Positions 45,069 through 53,811 of a stretch of DNA of 64,000 nucleotides are shown piece by piece. Within the stretch, counting starts at the first letter, position 1. Every line of letters starts with the position of its first letter. Under the pieces are notes generated by a model. The model worked only from the letters and a program-made list of their open reading frames with translations, was not told the origin of the DNA and searched no databases. A program made the position numbers and the translations under genes. Origin of the DNA: CAXBNB01 sp040151475 (GTDB taxonomy: Bacteria; Bacteroidota; Bacteroidia; Cytophagales; Cyclobacteriaceae); NCBI RefSeq assembly GCF_040151475.1, contig NZ_JBDKWG010000148.1, positions 1 to 64,000 on the forward strand, in the 5' to 3' direction.

Positions 45069-45087
45069 AATGCTTGTTTTAGGACAT

Positions 45088-45095
45088 CAAAATTA
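45088..45095 (-). promoter_or_regulatory. -7 promoter element of lysA
   Basis: TAATTTTG on the minus strand fits TAnnTTTG exactly and ends 19 bp before the lysA start. Confidence 0.5.
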
Positions 45096-45138
45096 ACTTG
45101 AGTGTATTTATTTCGAAAAACATTATGGAATTTCAACA

Positions 45139-45156
45139 AACAATTAATAAATTGTT
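45139..45156. promoter_or_regulatory. Inverted repeat in the lysA/ACT-gene divergent region
   Basis: AACAATT and AATTGTT are perfect 7-bp arms around AATA, 26 bp before the ACT-domain gene and about 44 bp upstream of the lysA -7 element. It could be an operator shared by the two divergent genes. Confidence 0.3.
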
Positions 45157-45182
45157 AAATAATTAACACTAAAAGGATATTT

Positions 45183-45851
45183 ATGAGAACAATTGCAGAG
45201 GTAGTAGAGTTTGAAGTGAAGAAATTACCCTTTGTTGAAGAGGCAATGCAGGATGGTTTGATTAATTTATCTTCACTGGCAAGGTTAATAAAACCTTCTA
45301 TAGAAGAGGCTCTGATGAAGGAAGTAAATGAAGGTGCTATTGTTATGGCGTTAAAGAGATATACAAAAAACATGTCGGGCGCAGTGATGTTGAAAGCAGA
45401 GGATATTGGTCGTTATTTTGGTGAAATATTTGTTCGGTCTGGATTAATGACTTGTTCGTATGCCAATTCCCATACATTAATAGAAAATCAAACTAAATTA
45501 TTACACGAAGTAGATAAAAACGTAGATGCCTATTGTTCGTTTAAGCAAGGCATGTTTGAGTACACTTTTATTCTAAGTCAGAACTTAAAAGAGCAGGTTG
45601 ACGAACTTTTCAAAAACGAAAAATACATTTCAGGTATTACCAATTTGTGCTCGGTCACTGTAAAACTGAAATCATCAAATGTAGAGGTGATGGGGCTGTA
45701 TTATTATCTCTTCAAAATGATAGCCTGGAGAGGAATTAACGTTATTGAGGTGGTTTCAACGGCAAATGAATTTACCATAGTGGTAGATCAGGAGAATATA
45801 AATGAATCTTTTTCTGTTTTGATGAATATCAAAGAAGGCGTTTCTGCCTAG
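45183..45851 (+). CDS. ACT-domain protein resembling the aspartate kinase regulatory part
   Basis: This 222-residue protein has an N-terminal region (1-75, IAEVVEFEVKKLPFVEEAM then LSSLARLIKPSIEEALMKEV) that may be a winged helix. The C-terminal part (about 165-222) contains MIAWRGINVIEVVSTANEFTIVV, very close to the lysine-binding ACT region of aspartate kinase. There is no kinase domain. The plan resembles archaeal COG2150 regulators of amino-acid metabolism. Being divergent from lysA, it may sense lysine or another amino acid and control the pathway; that is inference. The TAG stop comes from the MITE-like element. Confidence 0.6.
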   Translation: MRTIAEVVEFEVKKLPFVEEAMQDGLINLSSLARLIKPSIEEALMKEVNEGAIVMALKRYTKNMSGAVMLKAEDIGRYFGEIFVRSGLMTCSYANSHTLIENQTKLLHEVDKNVDAYCSFKQGMFEYTFILSQNLKEQVDELFKNEKYISGITNLCSVTVKLKSSNVEVMGLYYYLFKMIAWRGINVIEVVSTANEFTIVVDQENINESFSVLMNIKEGVSA

Positions 45852-45969
45852 AGTCTGTCTATAAAGTACGATCCACGCTTTACTAAGATTTTAAGATTGG
45901 TAAAGCTGTTAAAATAGTAAGCTTTAAGAATCCTGAAAGGCTTCTCAAAGCACATTTAGACAGACTCTA
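45849..45969. mobile_element. MITE-like 121-bp element with 13-bp terminal inverted repeats
   Basis: TAGAGTCTGTCTA (45849-45861) and TAGACAGACTCTA (45957-45969) are perfect 13-bp inverted repeats around 95 bp of AT-rich sequence. If the outer TA pairs are the target duplication, the terminal repeats are GAGTCTGTCTA. The first TAG closes the plus-strand ACT gene and the last CTA (TAG on the minus strand) closes the serine hydrolase. Removing the element and one TA leaves GCC-TAA-TTA on plus and AAT-TAG on minus, so both genes would still have stops at the empty site. No transposase is encoded. Confidence 0.5.
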
Positions 45970-47184
45970 ATTAAGTGTTGATTTTCTCAGTTGTATATTA
46001 TCAAGGCTATCACAGTAGCTAAAAAACAATGGGACTACTTGAGATGAATGTCTTGAAGGAGCATTGAAGAGTACACAAATGGCAAGTTTGTTTTTTCTAT
46101 CTACCGCAATTTCACTTCGGTATTGATTCACATAACCTCCATGATGCATAATAGTGCGAGAACCAAATTCAATCACTCTCCATCCTTTGGCGTAGTAAGA
46201 TTTTTTCACTCCTGACCATCTGTTGAAATATTTTCTATTTCTGCTGGTACTCACTTCAGGAGCAAAAACGCTATCCAATACATGCAATGGTACAATATCG
46301 GGTCGGTTGCCCAGTAGAATTTGTAACCATTGGCTTGCATCAGAGATTGAAGTATTGATACCTCCTGCTGATGGTGCGTTATAATATTTGTTATTTTGTT
46401 TGGTAGGGTAATATTTTTTAGAAACCGAATTCCACCTATGTGGCATTGCCATATTTGATGTTGAATCTATTGTCAGGATTGAACATGAAGAATGTCTCAT
46501 ATTTGCAGGGGTAAAAATATTATCTTCAAGTAGTTGTTCAAAACTTTTATTGGTTGAGGATTTAAGCACTTCTTCAATAATAGCAAAGGCAACATTTTGG
46601 TATGACATAAGCTGGCCTTCTTTTGAAATGAGATCCACCGATTTCAGTTTTGGCATTATTTCTTTGATCCCCATGTCTTCTTCGAGCAAGTTGGTATAAC
46701 TGTGAAGTGGTAGTCCTGTAGTATGTGAGAGTAAATGCCGAATTTCTATATTGGAAGCCTGTTTCTCGTCGTTTAATACGAAATCTGGTACATGTTCTTT
46801 TACCTTGGTATCCCAATCAAGATACTTTTTATTCACAAGCATTCCTGTCAGAATGCCAGTAAATCCTTTTGATACACTGCCAAGTCTGAAAATGGTATTG
46901 GTGTCAACAGAGTCTGTAGAATTGACAGTTTTTACTCCTAAACCGTCCATAATTATCACAGAAGTATCTTTTACCACAACGATCGCTGCTCCAGGGCAAT
47001 CGCTTTGTTCGAAAAAATATTTGAATACTGCCCCAAATTGTTGGTAGGGGGCATTTTCCAGGTGTTTTTCAATAGAAGAGAATGAGATTTGTAAGTTTGG
47101 CTCGGTTTTAACCGTTCGGTCTGTCGTAAAAGAAATAACGAACATGAGAAAACCAAATAGGAGTGTAGGTAAAATGTACTTCAA
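45967..47184 (-). CDS. Serine hydrolase of the beta-lactamase/class C family
   Basis: This 405-residue exported enzyme (signal peptide 1-20) has the SVSK motif (Ser103, Lys106) in LGSVSKGFTG, the YQN motif (SYQNVAF), and a late HHGGY that replaces the KTG element. The fold covers class C beta-lactamases, D-alanyl-D-alanine carboxypeptidases and esterases, so the substrate is open. It lies 97 bp after a PadR regulator on the same strand, so the two may be co-transcribed. Its stop is in the MITE-like terminal repeat. Confidence 0.85.
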   Translation of the reverse strand: MKYILPTLLFGFLMFVISFTTDRTVKTEPNLQISFSSIEKHLENAPYQQFGAVFKYFFEQSDCPGAAIVVVKDTSVIIMDGLGVKTVNSTDSVDTNTIFRLGSVSKGFTGILTGMLVNKKYLDWDTKVKEHVPDFVLNDEKQASNIEIRHLLSHTTGLPLHSYTNLLEEDMGIKEIMPKLKSVDLISKEGQLMSYQNVAFAIIEEVLKSSTNKSFEQLLEDNIFTPANMRHSSCSILTIDSTSNMAMPHRWNSVSKKYYPTKQNNKYYNAPSAGGINTSISDASQWLQILLGNRPDIVPLHVLDSVFAPEVSTSRNRKYFNRWSGVKKSYYAKGWRVIEFGSRTIMHHGGYVNQYRSEIAVDRKNKLAICVLFNAPSRHSSQVVPLFFSYCDSLDNIQLRKSTLN

Positions 47185-47281
47185 GATTTAACAATAGTAT
47201 TTTATGGTGTTGATTAATTATTGACCGACAATCTTCTTAATAGGTCAGCAGTTTACTAAAGGTTCTGTTGTCATTATGGTT

Positions 47282-47620
47282 TCATTTTTTACTAAGTTGT
47301 GGGTTCAGCAAAAGTAACATAGTCCGAACAAATTCAACAAATTCATTGGCTAAACTGATAGCTCGATCCGCACCAATGGATGTAACCGAATAGTATTTCC
47401 GAACACGTTTTCCAATATTTTGTGTTTGAGATACAATAAGACCGGCAGCTTCTAATTTGTGCAATGTAGGATAGAGTGCCCCTTCGGTCAGAAGTATTTT
47501 GCTATCTGTTAATTCTTTTACTTTTTGGGTGATTTCATAGCCGTACATTTTTCCGTTTTCCGAGAGTAGCTTTAATACGATAGTTTTTAGTGTCCCTTTG
47601 AGAAGTTCTTTAGAATACAT
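47282..47620 (-). CDS. PadR family transcriptional regulator
   Basis: A start at MYSKELLKGTLKTIVLKLLSEN gives 112 residues; a longer frame from 47653 would prefix eleven unlikely residues. The winged helix is complete, with KMYGYEITQKVKELT, ALYPTLHKLEAAGLI and RVRKYYSVTSIGA in the order of PadR proteins. The family represses nearby genes and often itself. The serine hydrolase follows 97 bp downstream. Confidence 0.9.
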   Translation of the reverse strand: MYSKELLKGTLKTIVLKLLSENGKMYGYEITQKVKELTDSKILLTEGALYPTLHKLEAAGLIVSQTQNIGKRVRKYYSVTSIGADRAISLANEFVEFVRTMLLLLNPQLSKK

Positions 47621-47657
47621 AAAGCAATATACATAATGCTCTTTTGTATTCAAAAAA

Positions 47658-47678
47658 ATACCAAATACTATTAGGTAT
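47658..47678. promoter_or_regulatory. Candidate PadR operator
   Basis: ATACCAAA and TTAGGTAT form 8-bp arms with one mismatch around TACTA, about 38 bp upstream of the PadR start. Position and size suit an autoregulatory site. The same ATACCAAT text also occurs near 12307 and 12428 without a PadR gene, so the match alone is not specific. Confidence 0.3.
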
Positions 47679-47997
47679 GATTGGTTGGCTAAAATTCTTT
47701 TCTACCCGAAGAGAAAAAGAACCTAAAATGATCAGATTTTCATTTCAATAGCCAAATTTGAAGCATATTTCCAAATATGTGTAAATCTACAAAATCCATT
47801 GGGTCAGACGGGAAAAATATGATGAAAATCACATTTCAAACGGGTATATAAGATAAGAATCACTTTTATTATTTATAATTATTCTAAATAACAGTCAAAT
47901 ATATTGCCAATGAATAACGTAAGATGCTTATAATCAGTATTATAAATATACAAAACTACCAAAAGAACCAAAATGCTACGTTTCTGTCCTAAATATG
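47679..47997. other. Gene-free stretch upstream of the actA operon
   Basis: About 320 bp of AT-rich text without a coding frame. It holds two palindromes: CATATTT-CC-AAATATG (47764-47779, perfect 7-bp arms) and TGAT-GAAA-ATCA (47820-47831), an Fnr-like core. Either could be a site controlling the respiratory operon, but both are about 170-230 bp from its promoter. Confidence 0.4.
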
Positions 47998-48030
47998 TTT
48001 TTGAATTAATTCATGCCGACACTACATTTG
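47998..48030 (+). promoter_or_regulatory. Promoter of the actA respiratory operon
   Basis: TTTTTG (47998-48003) and TACATTTG (48023-48030) are separated by 19 bp, a full match to the Bacteroidota TTTG-N19-TAnnTTTG promoter. The actA ATG is 31 bp after the -7 element, so the leader is about 25 bases. Confidence 0.75.
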
Positions 48031-48061
48031 CATCCACTACAAAAAGGAAAGCTAAATACTG

Positions 48062-49321
48062 ATGCTAAAACGAAATTGTTTCTATTCCAAAGTGGGATTT
48101 TTTTCTAAAAGAATTATCCTTTCATTTTCCTTAATTTTCACTCTATTTATTGCGATCAACAGTGCTCAGGCACAAGATGACGGTATTCCAACGGATGAGG
48201 CTGTAATATCAAGTGGTGAGAAACTTTTTAAGGCCAATTGTAAAGTGTGTCATGCTGTTGATCAACGGGTAGTAGGGCCAGCTCTTAAAGATGTTCATAA
48301 AAGAAGGCCTGTAGAGTGGATTCAGGCTTTTGTTAAAAACTCTCAAAAAGTAATCAATAGTGGAGATGATTATGCGGTGAAATTATACGAAGAGTATAAT
48401 AAGACTCAAATGACATCTTTCGATTTTTCGGATGATGAAATATTGTCAATCATTGCTTATCTGAAAGCTGAATCTGCAAAGGAAGTTGTAGCGGCTCCAC
48501 AGGCTACTGGTGGAGATGGAGAAGTTCAGCAAGAGGAAAACACTTCGGAATACATGACCATCATAATGATTGGGCTTATTGTAGTATTGGTATTGATATT
48601 GGCAGTACTGGGACTTATCATCGGAGTACTTAAAAAACACCTTAATGCAAAAGAAGATATATCCGAAGAGGATAAAGAAATAGTAGATCAAAAAATTGAC
48701 CTACAGAAATTTGTAAAAAGCAATGCATTTTTGGGAATAGTAGCATTTGTGTTTACAGCGATCGTATTGAAGTCCGCTTTGGATGGTTTGTTCACCGTTG
48801 GGGTTCAGCAAGGATATCAGCCCACACAGCCTATCGCTTTTTCGCACAAAATACATGCAGGGCAGTACGAGATAGACTGTAATTATTGCCATACGGGAGT
48901 AAGGAAAAGTAAGAATGCTAATATTCCATCTCCAAATATTTGTATGAATTGTCACTCGTCCATTAAGACAGATTCTAAAGAAATTCAAAAAATACAAGCA
49001 GCAGTGGATACCAATACGCCTATAGAATGGGTGAGGGTTCACAACTTGCCTGATTTGGCATATTTTAACCATTCTCAACATGTGAAAGTCGGAGAAATAG
49101 AATGTCAGACCTGTCATGGCCCGATAGAGGAGATGGATGTGGTGTACCAGTACTCACCCCTTACAATGGGATGGTGTATCAATTGCCACAGAGAGACCGA
49201 TGTGAATACTAAAGGAAATGAATACTACGATAAATTAGTGAAGCTACACAACGAAACAAGCAAAGAACCTATGAAAGTAGAAGACATAGGTGGTTTGGAA
49301 TGCTCAAAGTGTCATTACTGA
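48062..49321 (+). CDS. actA: Alternative complex III subunit ActA (multiheme cytochrome c)
   Basis: This 419-residue protein has six CxxCH heme-attachment sites, at residues 60, 273, 294, 348, 372 and 414. The first is in a separate monoheme domain (about 45-140, with Met117 as probable axial ligand). It is joined by two hydrophobic segments (about 165-190 and 222-240) to the five-heme domain. Act complexes pass electrons from menaquinol to cytochrome c or directly to the oxidase; ActA carries the heme wire on the periplasmic side. The signal-anchor region ends SAQAQ (about 38). It is the first gene of the operon, 33 bp before actB. Confidence 0.95.
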   Translation: MLKRNCFYSKVGFFSKRIILSFSLIFTLFIAINSAQAQDDGIPTDEAVISSGEKLFKANCKVCHAVDQRVVGPALKDVHKRRPVEWIQAFVKNSQKVINSGDDYAVKLYEEYNKTQMTSFDFSDDEILSIIAYLKAESAKEVVAAPQATGGDGEVQQEENTSEYMTIIMIGLIVVLVLILAVLGLIIGVLKKHLNAKEDISEEDKEIVDQKIDLQKFVKSNAFLGIVAFVFTAIVLKSALDGLFTVGVQQGYQPTQPIAFSHKIHAGQYEIDCNYCHTGVRKSKNANIPSPNICMNCHSSIKTDSKEIQKIQAAVDTNTPIEWVRVHNLPDLAYFNHSQHVKVGEIECQTCHGPIEEMDVVYQYSPLTMGWCINCHRETDVNTKGNEYYDKLVKLHNETSKEPMKVEDIGGLECSKCHY

Positions 49322-49354
49322 TTTTATAAAAAATACTTGTACCATTTACGAGAT

Positions 49355-52300
49355 ATGAAAAACAACAAAAAGCAATATTGGAAGGGGTTGGAGGAATTGA
49401 CCAAAAATCCTGAGTTCGAAAAATATGCTGATAAAGAATTTGCTGAACACCTTCCAATAAATGAGGAGAGTGAAGGTGACGGTACAAATCGAAGGGATTT
49501 CCTTAAAATGATGGGCTTTGGCATAGCTGCTGCTTCATTGGCTGCCTGCGAAGCTCCTATCAGGAAAGCTATTCCTTATTTGAACAAACCAATTGATGTT
49601 GATCCTGGTGTTCCAAACTATTATGCATCTACCTACTTAAATGGTAATGATTTTGCCAGTATAGTGGTAAAAACAAGAGAGGGGAGGCCAATAAAAATTG
49701 AACCTAACACACTATCATCTTTAAGTGGTGGTGGTACTTCTGCTCAGGCTCAGGCTTCTGTTTTGTCTTTGTATGACAAAGAAAGACTATCTGCTCCGCA
49801 GATGGATGGCAAGGAAACCACTTGGGGTGATTTGGATAAAGCTGTAAGTGCTAATTTAGCTTCAGCCGGAAGGATTGCTTTCGTGAGCAATTCTATCTTT
49901 AGTCCTTCTACCCAGGCAGCTATTGATACTTTGAAAGCTAAGTATGCAGGGATAGAAGAAATAACTTACGATCAGGTTTCATTCTCAGGTACCTTGAGTG
50001 CCAATGAAAAGAGCTTCGGGAAAAGAGTATTGCCTTCTTATGACTTTAGCAAGGCCAAAACAATAGTAACTTTCGGAGCAGACTTTTTGGGCGAGTGGTT
50101 GAACCATTCGTTGCACAACAAGCAATTTGCTACTACCAGAAAGCTTGGCCCGAATAAAAAAGAAATGTCCAGACTGTATGCGTTTGAGTCAAACCTGTCA
50201 CTAACAGGATCGAATGCTGATTACAGAACAAGGATAAAAGCTTCTCAGCAAGGTATGTATGTGGCTAATCTGTACAATGCAATAGCTAAGAAAGCCGGAG
50301 CAGCTACAGTAAATGCCGGTACCATTGAAGATTCTGCTAATCTGACAAAAGCTGCCAACGAACTTTGGGCAAACAAAGGTAAGTCACTTGTAGTATCAGG
50401 ATCGAATGAAGAGCAGGTACAAGTACTTGTAAATGCTATCAACAATCTGCTTGGCAACTACGGAACTACCCTTGACATCAACTCTTCTGATTATACCCGA
50501 AAGGGAGATGATAAGAAAATGGTGAATTTTGTGAAAGATTTGAAATCAGGATCCTTCGGTGCTGTAATCTTTTTCAACTGTAATCCTGTATATGACCATG
50601 CGATGGGCAAGGACATGGAAGAAGGATTGAAGAAAGTTAAATTCTCTATTTCTACTTCTGATAGAAAAGATGAAACAGCAAGTTTGGTTAAAGCTATTGC
50701 ACCGGACAATCACTATTTGGAGTCGTGGAATGATGCTGAACCAGTTAGTGGTAAATTTTTATTGACACAGCCTACCATTTCCAATCTCTTCAATACAAGA
50801 CAAGCACAACAATCGTTCTTAGCTTGGGCCGGGAATGATGCTACATATTTTGATTTCATAAAAGAAAACTGGAAAAATACCAATTTTACAGCACAATCTG
50901 ATGAAAGCAATTTTGAAACTTTCTGGGACAAATGCTTATACGATGGGGTGTTTGAAGTAAAGGCTACTGAAAATACTGAAGCTGCTCAGGAGGCAGTAGA
51001 AATAGCTGTTGACTATAAAGCGAGTGCAACGGGTTCTGGTGATGAGTTGGTGATTTATGCTACTGGTGCGTTGGGTAATGGATCTCAGGCCAACAATCCA
51101 TGGTTGCAGGAAATGCCTGACCCTATCACTAAAGCAGTGTGGGACAACTACCTGACTGTTTCAAGAGATAAAGCTGACAAACTAGGACTGGTAGTTGGCG
51201 ATATGAGCACTAAACTGGCTAACCTGACTGTAAATGGAAAAACTATTACCATTCCGGTGATGATCCAACCAGGACAGGCTGAAGGTACAGTCGGATTGGC
51301 TATTGGGTACGGTAGAACCAGTGCCGGTAAAGTTGCCAATGGTGTTGGACAAAATGCATATCCATTCATCAGTTATGCTGGTGGATTTCAAAATATGGCA
51401 ATCACCTCCGGTGTGAAAATTGAATTGACGTCAGAGGAATATAGAATAGCTCAAACACAAACTCATCATACTTATATGAACAGAAGTAGTGTGGTACAAG
51501 AGTCTATTCTATCAGAATATCAAAAAAATCCTTCTGCAGGAAGAGCATTCCCTATGATATCTACTTATCATGGTAAAGAAAAGCCGGGTAATGTGTCGTT
51601 GTGGGAAGGACACAAATATCCCAATCACCATTGGGGAATGATTGTAGATATGAACTCATGTACCGGTTGTGGTGCATGTACAGTGTCATGTCAGGCTGAA
51701 AATAACGTTCCCGTTGTAGGAAAAGCTGAAGTACTCAACAGACGAGAGATGGCTTGGTTGAGGATTGACAGGTACTATAGCAGTGATGCACCAGAGGGTG
51801 ATTTGAATGCCATGGAGATCGCTGCTGACCAACCAGAAGTTACATTTCAGCCTATGATGTGTCAGCAGTGTAACAATGCGCCGTGTGAGACGGTTTGTCC
51901 TGTTGCTGCTACCAATCATAGTACTGAAGGCCTTAATCAAATGGCGTATAACAGATGTATTGGTACAAGATATTGTGCTAACAACTGCCCATATAAAGTA
52001 AGAAGATTTAATTGGTTCAAATACCATGACAACAGCCAGTTCCCTGAAAACACTTCAATGAACAACGACTTGGGTAAAATGGTATTGAATCCGGATGTTA
52101 CTGTGAGAGCAAGAGGTGTGATGGAGAAATGCTCTTTCTGTGTACAAAGAGTTCAGTATGGTAAACTTGAAGCCAAAAAAGAAGGAAGAAGACCAATAGA
52201 TGGAGAAATTACTTCAGCTTGTGCTACTGCATGTCCTTCTGAAGCATTGGTATTTGGGGATATGAAAGATCCTAATAGTAAGATTTCAAAAATGTTGAGG

Positions 52301-52429
52301 CTTAAGGATGGAGAAAATGGCCTTGAAGTGAAAGAAGAAAGAGCCTACAACATGCTTGAGGAGATAAATGTGAAACCAAATGTCTGGTACCTCACTAAGA
52401 TTAGAAATAAAGAAGAATCAAACGCTTAA
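49355..52429 (+). CDS. actB: Alternative complex III subunit ActB (molybdopterin-enzyme-like plus Fe-S domain)
   Basis: The start chosen is MKNNKKQYWKGLEEL, giving 1024 residues. A twin-arginine motif, NRRDFLKMMGFG (Arg46-Arg47), indicates Tat export. The long middle resembles a molybdopterin oxidoreductase that has lost its cofactor role. The C-terminal domain (about 755-960) has the iron-sulfur motifs CTGCGACTVSC, CQQCNNAPCETVCP, CIGTRYCANNCP and CSFCVQR with CATACP, which suit three [4Fe-4S] and one [3Fe-4S] clusters. It passes electrons within ACIII. ActC follows 13 bp later. Confidence 0.96.
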   Translation: MKNNKKQYWKGLEELTKNPEFEKYADKEFAEHLPINEESEGDGTNRRDFLKMMGFGIAAASLAACEAPIRKAIPYLNKPIDVDPGVPNYYASTYLNGNDFASIVVKTREGRPIKIEPNTLSSLSGGGTSAQAQASVLSLYDKERLSAPQMDGKETTWGDLDKAVSANLASAGRIAFVSNSIFSPSTQAAIDTLKAKYAGIEEITYDQVSFSGTLSANEKSFGKRVLPSYDFSKAKTIVTFGADFLGEWLNHSLHNKQFATTRKLGPNKKEMSRLYAFESNLSLTGSNADYRTRIKASQQGMYVANLYNAIAKKAGAATVNAGTIEDSANLTKAANELWANKGKSLVVSGSNEEQVQVLVNAINNLLGNYGTTLDINSSDYTRKGDDKKMVNFVKDLKSGSFGAVIFFNCNPVYDHAMGKDMEEGLKKVKFSISTSDRKDETASLVKAIAPDNHYLESWNDAEPVSGKFLLTQPTISNLFNTRQAQQSFLAWAGNDATYFDFIKENWKNTNFTAQSDESNFETFWDKCLYDGVFEVKATENTEAAQEAVEIAVDYKASATGSGDELVIYATGALGNGSQANNPWLQEMPDPITKAVWDNYLTVSRDKADKLGLVVGDMSTKLANLTVNGKTITIPVMIQPGQAEGTVGLAIGYGRTSAGKVANGVGQNAYPFISYAGGFQNMAITSGVKIELTSEEYRIAQTQTHHTYMNRSSVVQESILSEYQKNPSAGRAFPMISTYHGKEKPGNVSLWEGHKYPNHHWGMIVDMNSCTGCGACTVSCQAENNVPVVGKAEVLNRREMAWLRIDRYYSSDAPEGDLNAMEIAADQPEVTFQPMMCQQCNNAPCETVCPVAATNHSTEGLNQMAYNRCIGTRYCANNCPYKVRRFNWFKYHDNSQFPENTSMNNDLGKMVLNPDVTVRARGVMEKCSFCVQRVQYGKLEAKKEGRRPIDGEITSACATACPSEALVFGDMKDPNSKISKMLRLKDGENGLEVKEERAYNMLEEINVKPNVWYLTKIRNKEESNA

Positions 52430-52442
52430 AAAAATACAAATT

Positions 52443-53810
52443 ATGCACGCAGAATCAGTAGTTCGCCGGCCTCTTGTAACAGGTGGTAAAACTGTTCACG
52501 ACATAACAAATGACATTTGTAGTAGAGTAGAAGAGAAACCAAGTAAATCTTGGTTACTGGCTATTACTCTTTCTCTCAGTGTGCTCATAATAGCAGGTTA
52601 TTACGTGTACAGGTTGTTGTGGCATGGTATAGGTGAATGGGGTTTGAATAAAACAGTAGGTTGGGCTTGGGATATAACCAACTTCGTATGGTGGGTAGGT
52701 ATCGGTCACGCAGGAACATTGATTTCTGCAATTCTTCTTTTGTTTAGACAAAGATGGAGAATGGCGATCAACCGTGCTGCTGAAGCAATGACCATTTTTG
52801 CTGTAATTTGCGCAGCAATGTTTCCGGTACTTCACATGGGAAGACCATGGTTGGGAGCTTACTGGGCTCTACCATTACCTAATACATTTGGATCCCTTTG
52901 GGTAAACTTTAACTCACCATTACTTTGGGATGTATTTGCCATTAGTACTTATTTTTCGGTATCCCTTGTGTTCTGGTACATAGGTTTGATTCCTGACTTT
53001 GCTACAATCAGAGACAGAGCAACAACCAAAATCAGAAAAGCGATTTATGGTGCTTTGAGTTTTGGTTGGGATGGTGCTTCTAAAACCTGGTCAAGATATG
53101 AAACAGTATCTCTTGTACTGGCTGGCTTAGCTACACCTCTCGTACTTTCGGTACACACTATTGTATCAATGGACTTTGCAACTTCTGTTATACCGGGATG
53201 GCATACAACAATATTTCCTCCATACTTTGTAGCAGGAGCTATTTTCTCTGGATTTGCGATGGTATTGACATTATTGTTAGTGACCAGAAGAGTATATAAA
53301 TTAGAAGATTACATCACCATCCAGCACATCGAATTGATGAACATTGTGATCACTATTACTGGTTCTATTGTGGGTGTGGCATACATTACAGAATTCTTTA
53401 TAGCATCTTATTCTGGGGTTGAGGCGGAACAATATGCATTTTTGAACAGGGCTTTTGGTCCTTATTGGTGGGCTTATGCCGCTATGATGACATGTAATGT
53501 TATTTCACCTCAGCTATTTTGGTTTAAAAGTATCAGAACAAATATTGCTTCAACATTTGTAATCTCAATAATCGTAAATATAGGAATGTGGTTTGAAAGA
53601 TTTGTGATTATCGTCACTTCTCTTCATAGGGACTTTGTTCCATCCAGTTGGGCTATGTTTTATCCTAAGCCGGCAGATATAGGAGTTTACATGTTTACGT
53701 TTGGTTTGTTCTTCACGGCATTTTTCTTATTTGCTAAGTTCTTTCCTGTGATCAACATGGCTGAGGTAAAGAGTATTGTTAAAGCAACATCAGAAAAAAC
53801 AGATAAATAA
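52443..53810 (+). CDS. actC: Alternative complex III subunit ActC (NrfD-like membrane protein)
   Basis: The start chosen is MHAESVVRRPLVTGG at 52443, 13 bp after actB; a longer frame from 52380 runs through the actB end. The 455 residues form about ten hydrophobic helices of the NrfD/PsrC type, which bind quinol in the membrane. Segments such as VWWVGIGHAGTLISAILLLF and FGPYWWAYAAMMTCNVISPQ fit the family. ActC and ActF are paired NrfD-like subunits of ACIII. Confidence 0.95.
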   Translation: MHAESVVRRPLVTGGKTVHDITNDICSRVEEKPSKSWLLAITLSLSVLIIAGYYVYRLLWHGIGEWGLNKTVGWAWDITNFVWWVGIGHAGTLISAILLLFRQRWRMAINRAAEAMTIFAVICAAMFPVLHMGRPWLGAYWALPLPNTFGSLWVNFNSPLLWDVFAISTYFSVSLVFWYIGLIPDFATIRDRATTKIRKAIYGALSFGWDGASKTWSRYETVSLVLAGLATPLVLSVHTIVSMDFATSVIPGWHTTIFPPYFVAGAIFSGFAMVLTLLLVTRRVYKLEDYITIQHIELMNIVITITGSIVGVAYITEFFIASYSGVEAEQYAFLNRAFGPYWWAYAAMMTCNVISPQLFWFKSIRTNIASTFVISIIVNIGMWFERFVIIVTSLHRDFVPSSWAMFYPKPADIGVYMFTFGLFFTAFFLFAKFFPVINMAEVKSIVKATSEKTDK

Positions 53811-53811
53811 T

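Noticed and set aside
49355..52429. ActB as an active molybdenum enzyme
   Set aside because: The operon context and Fe-S domain identify it as ActB, whose molybdopterin-like part is known to lack the cofactor.
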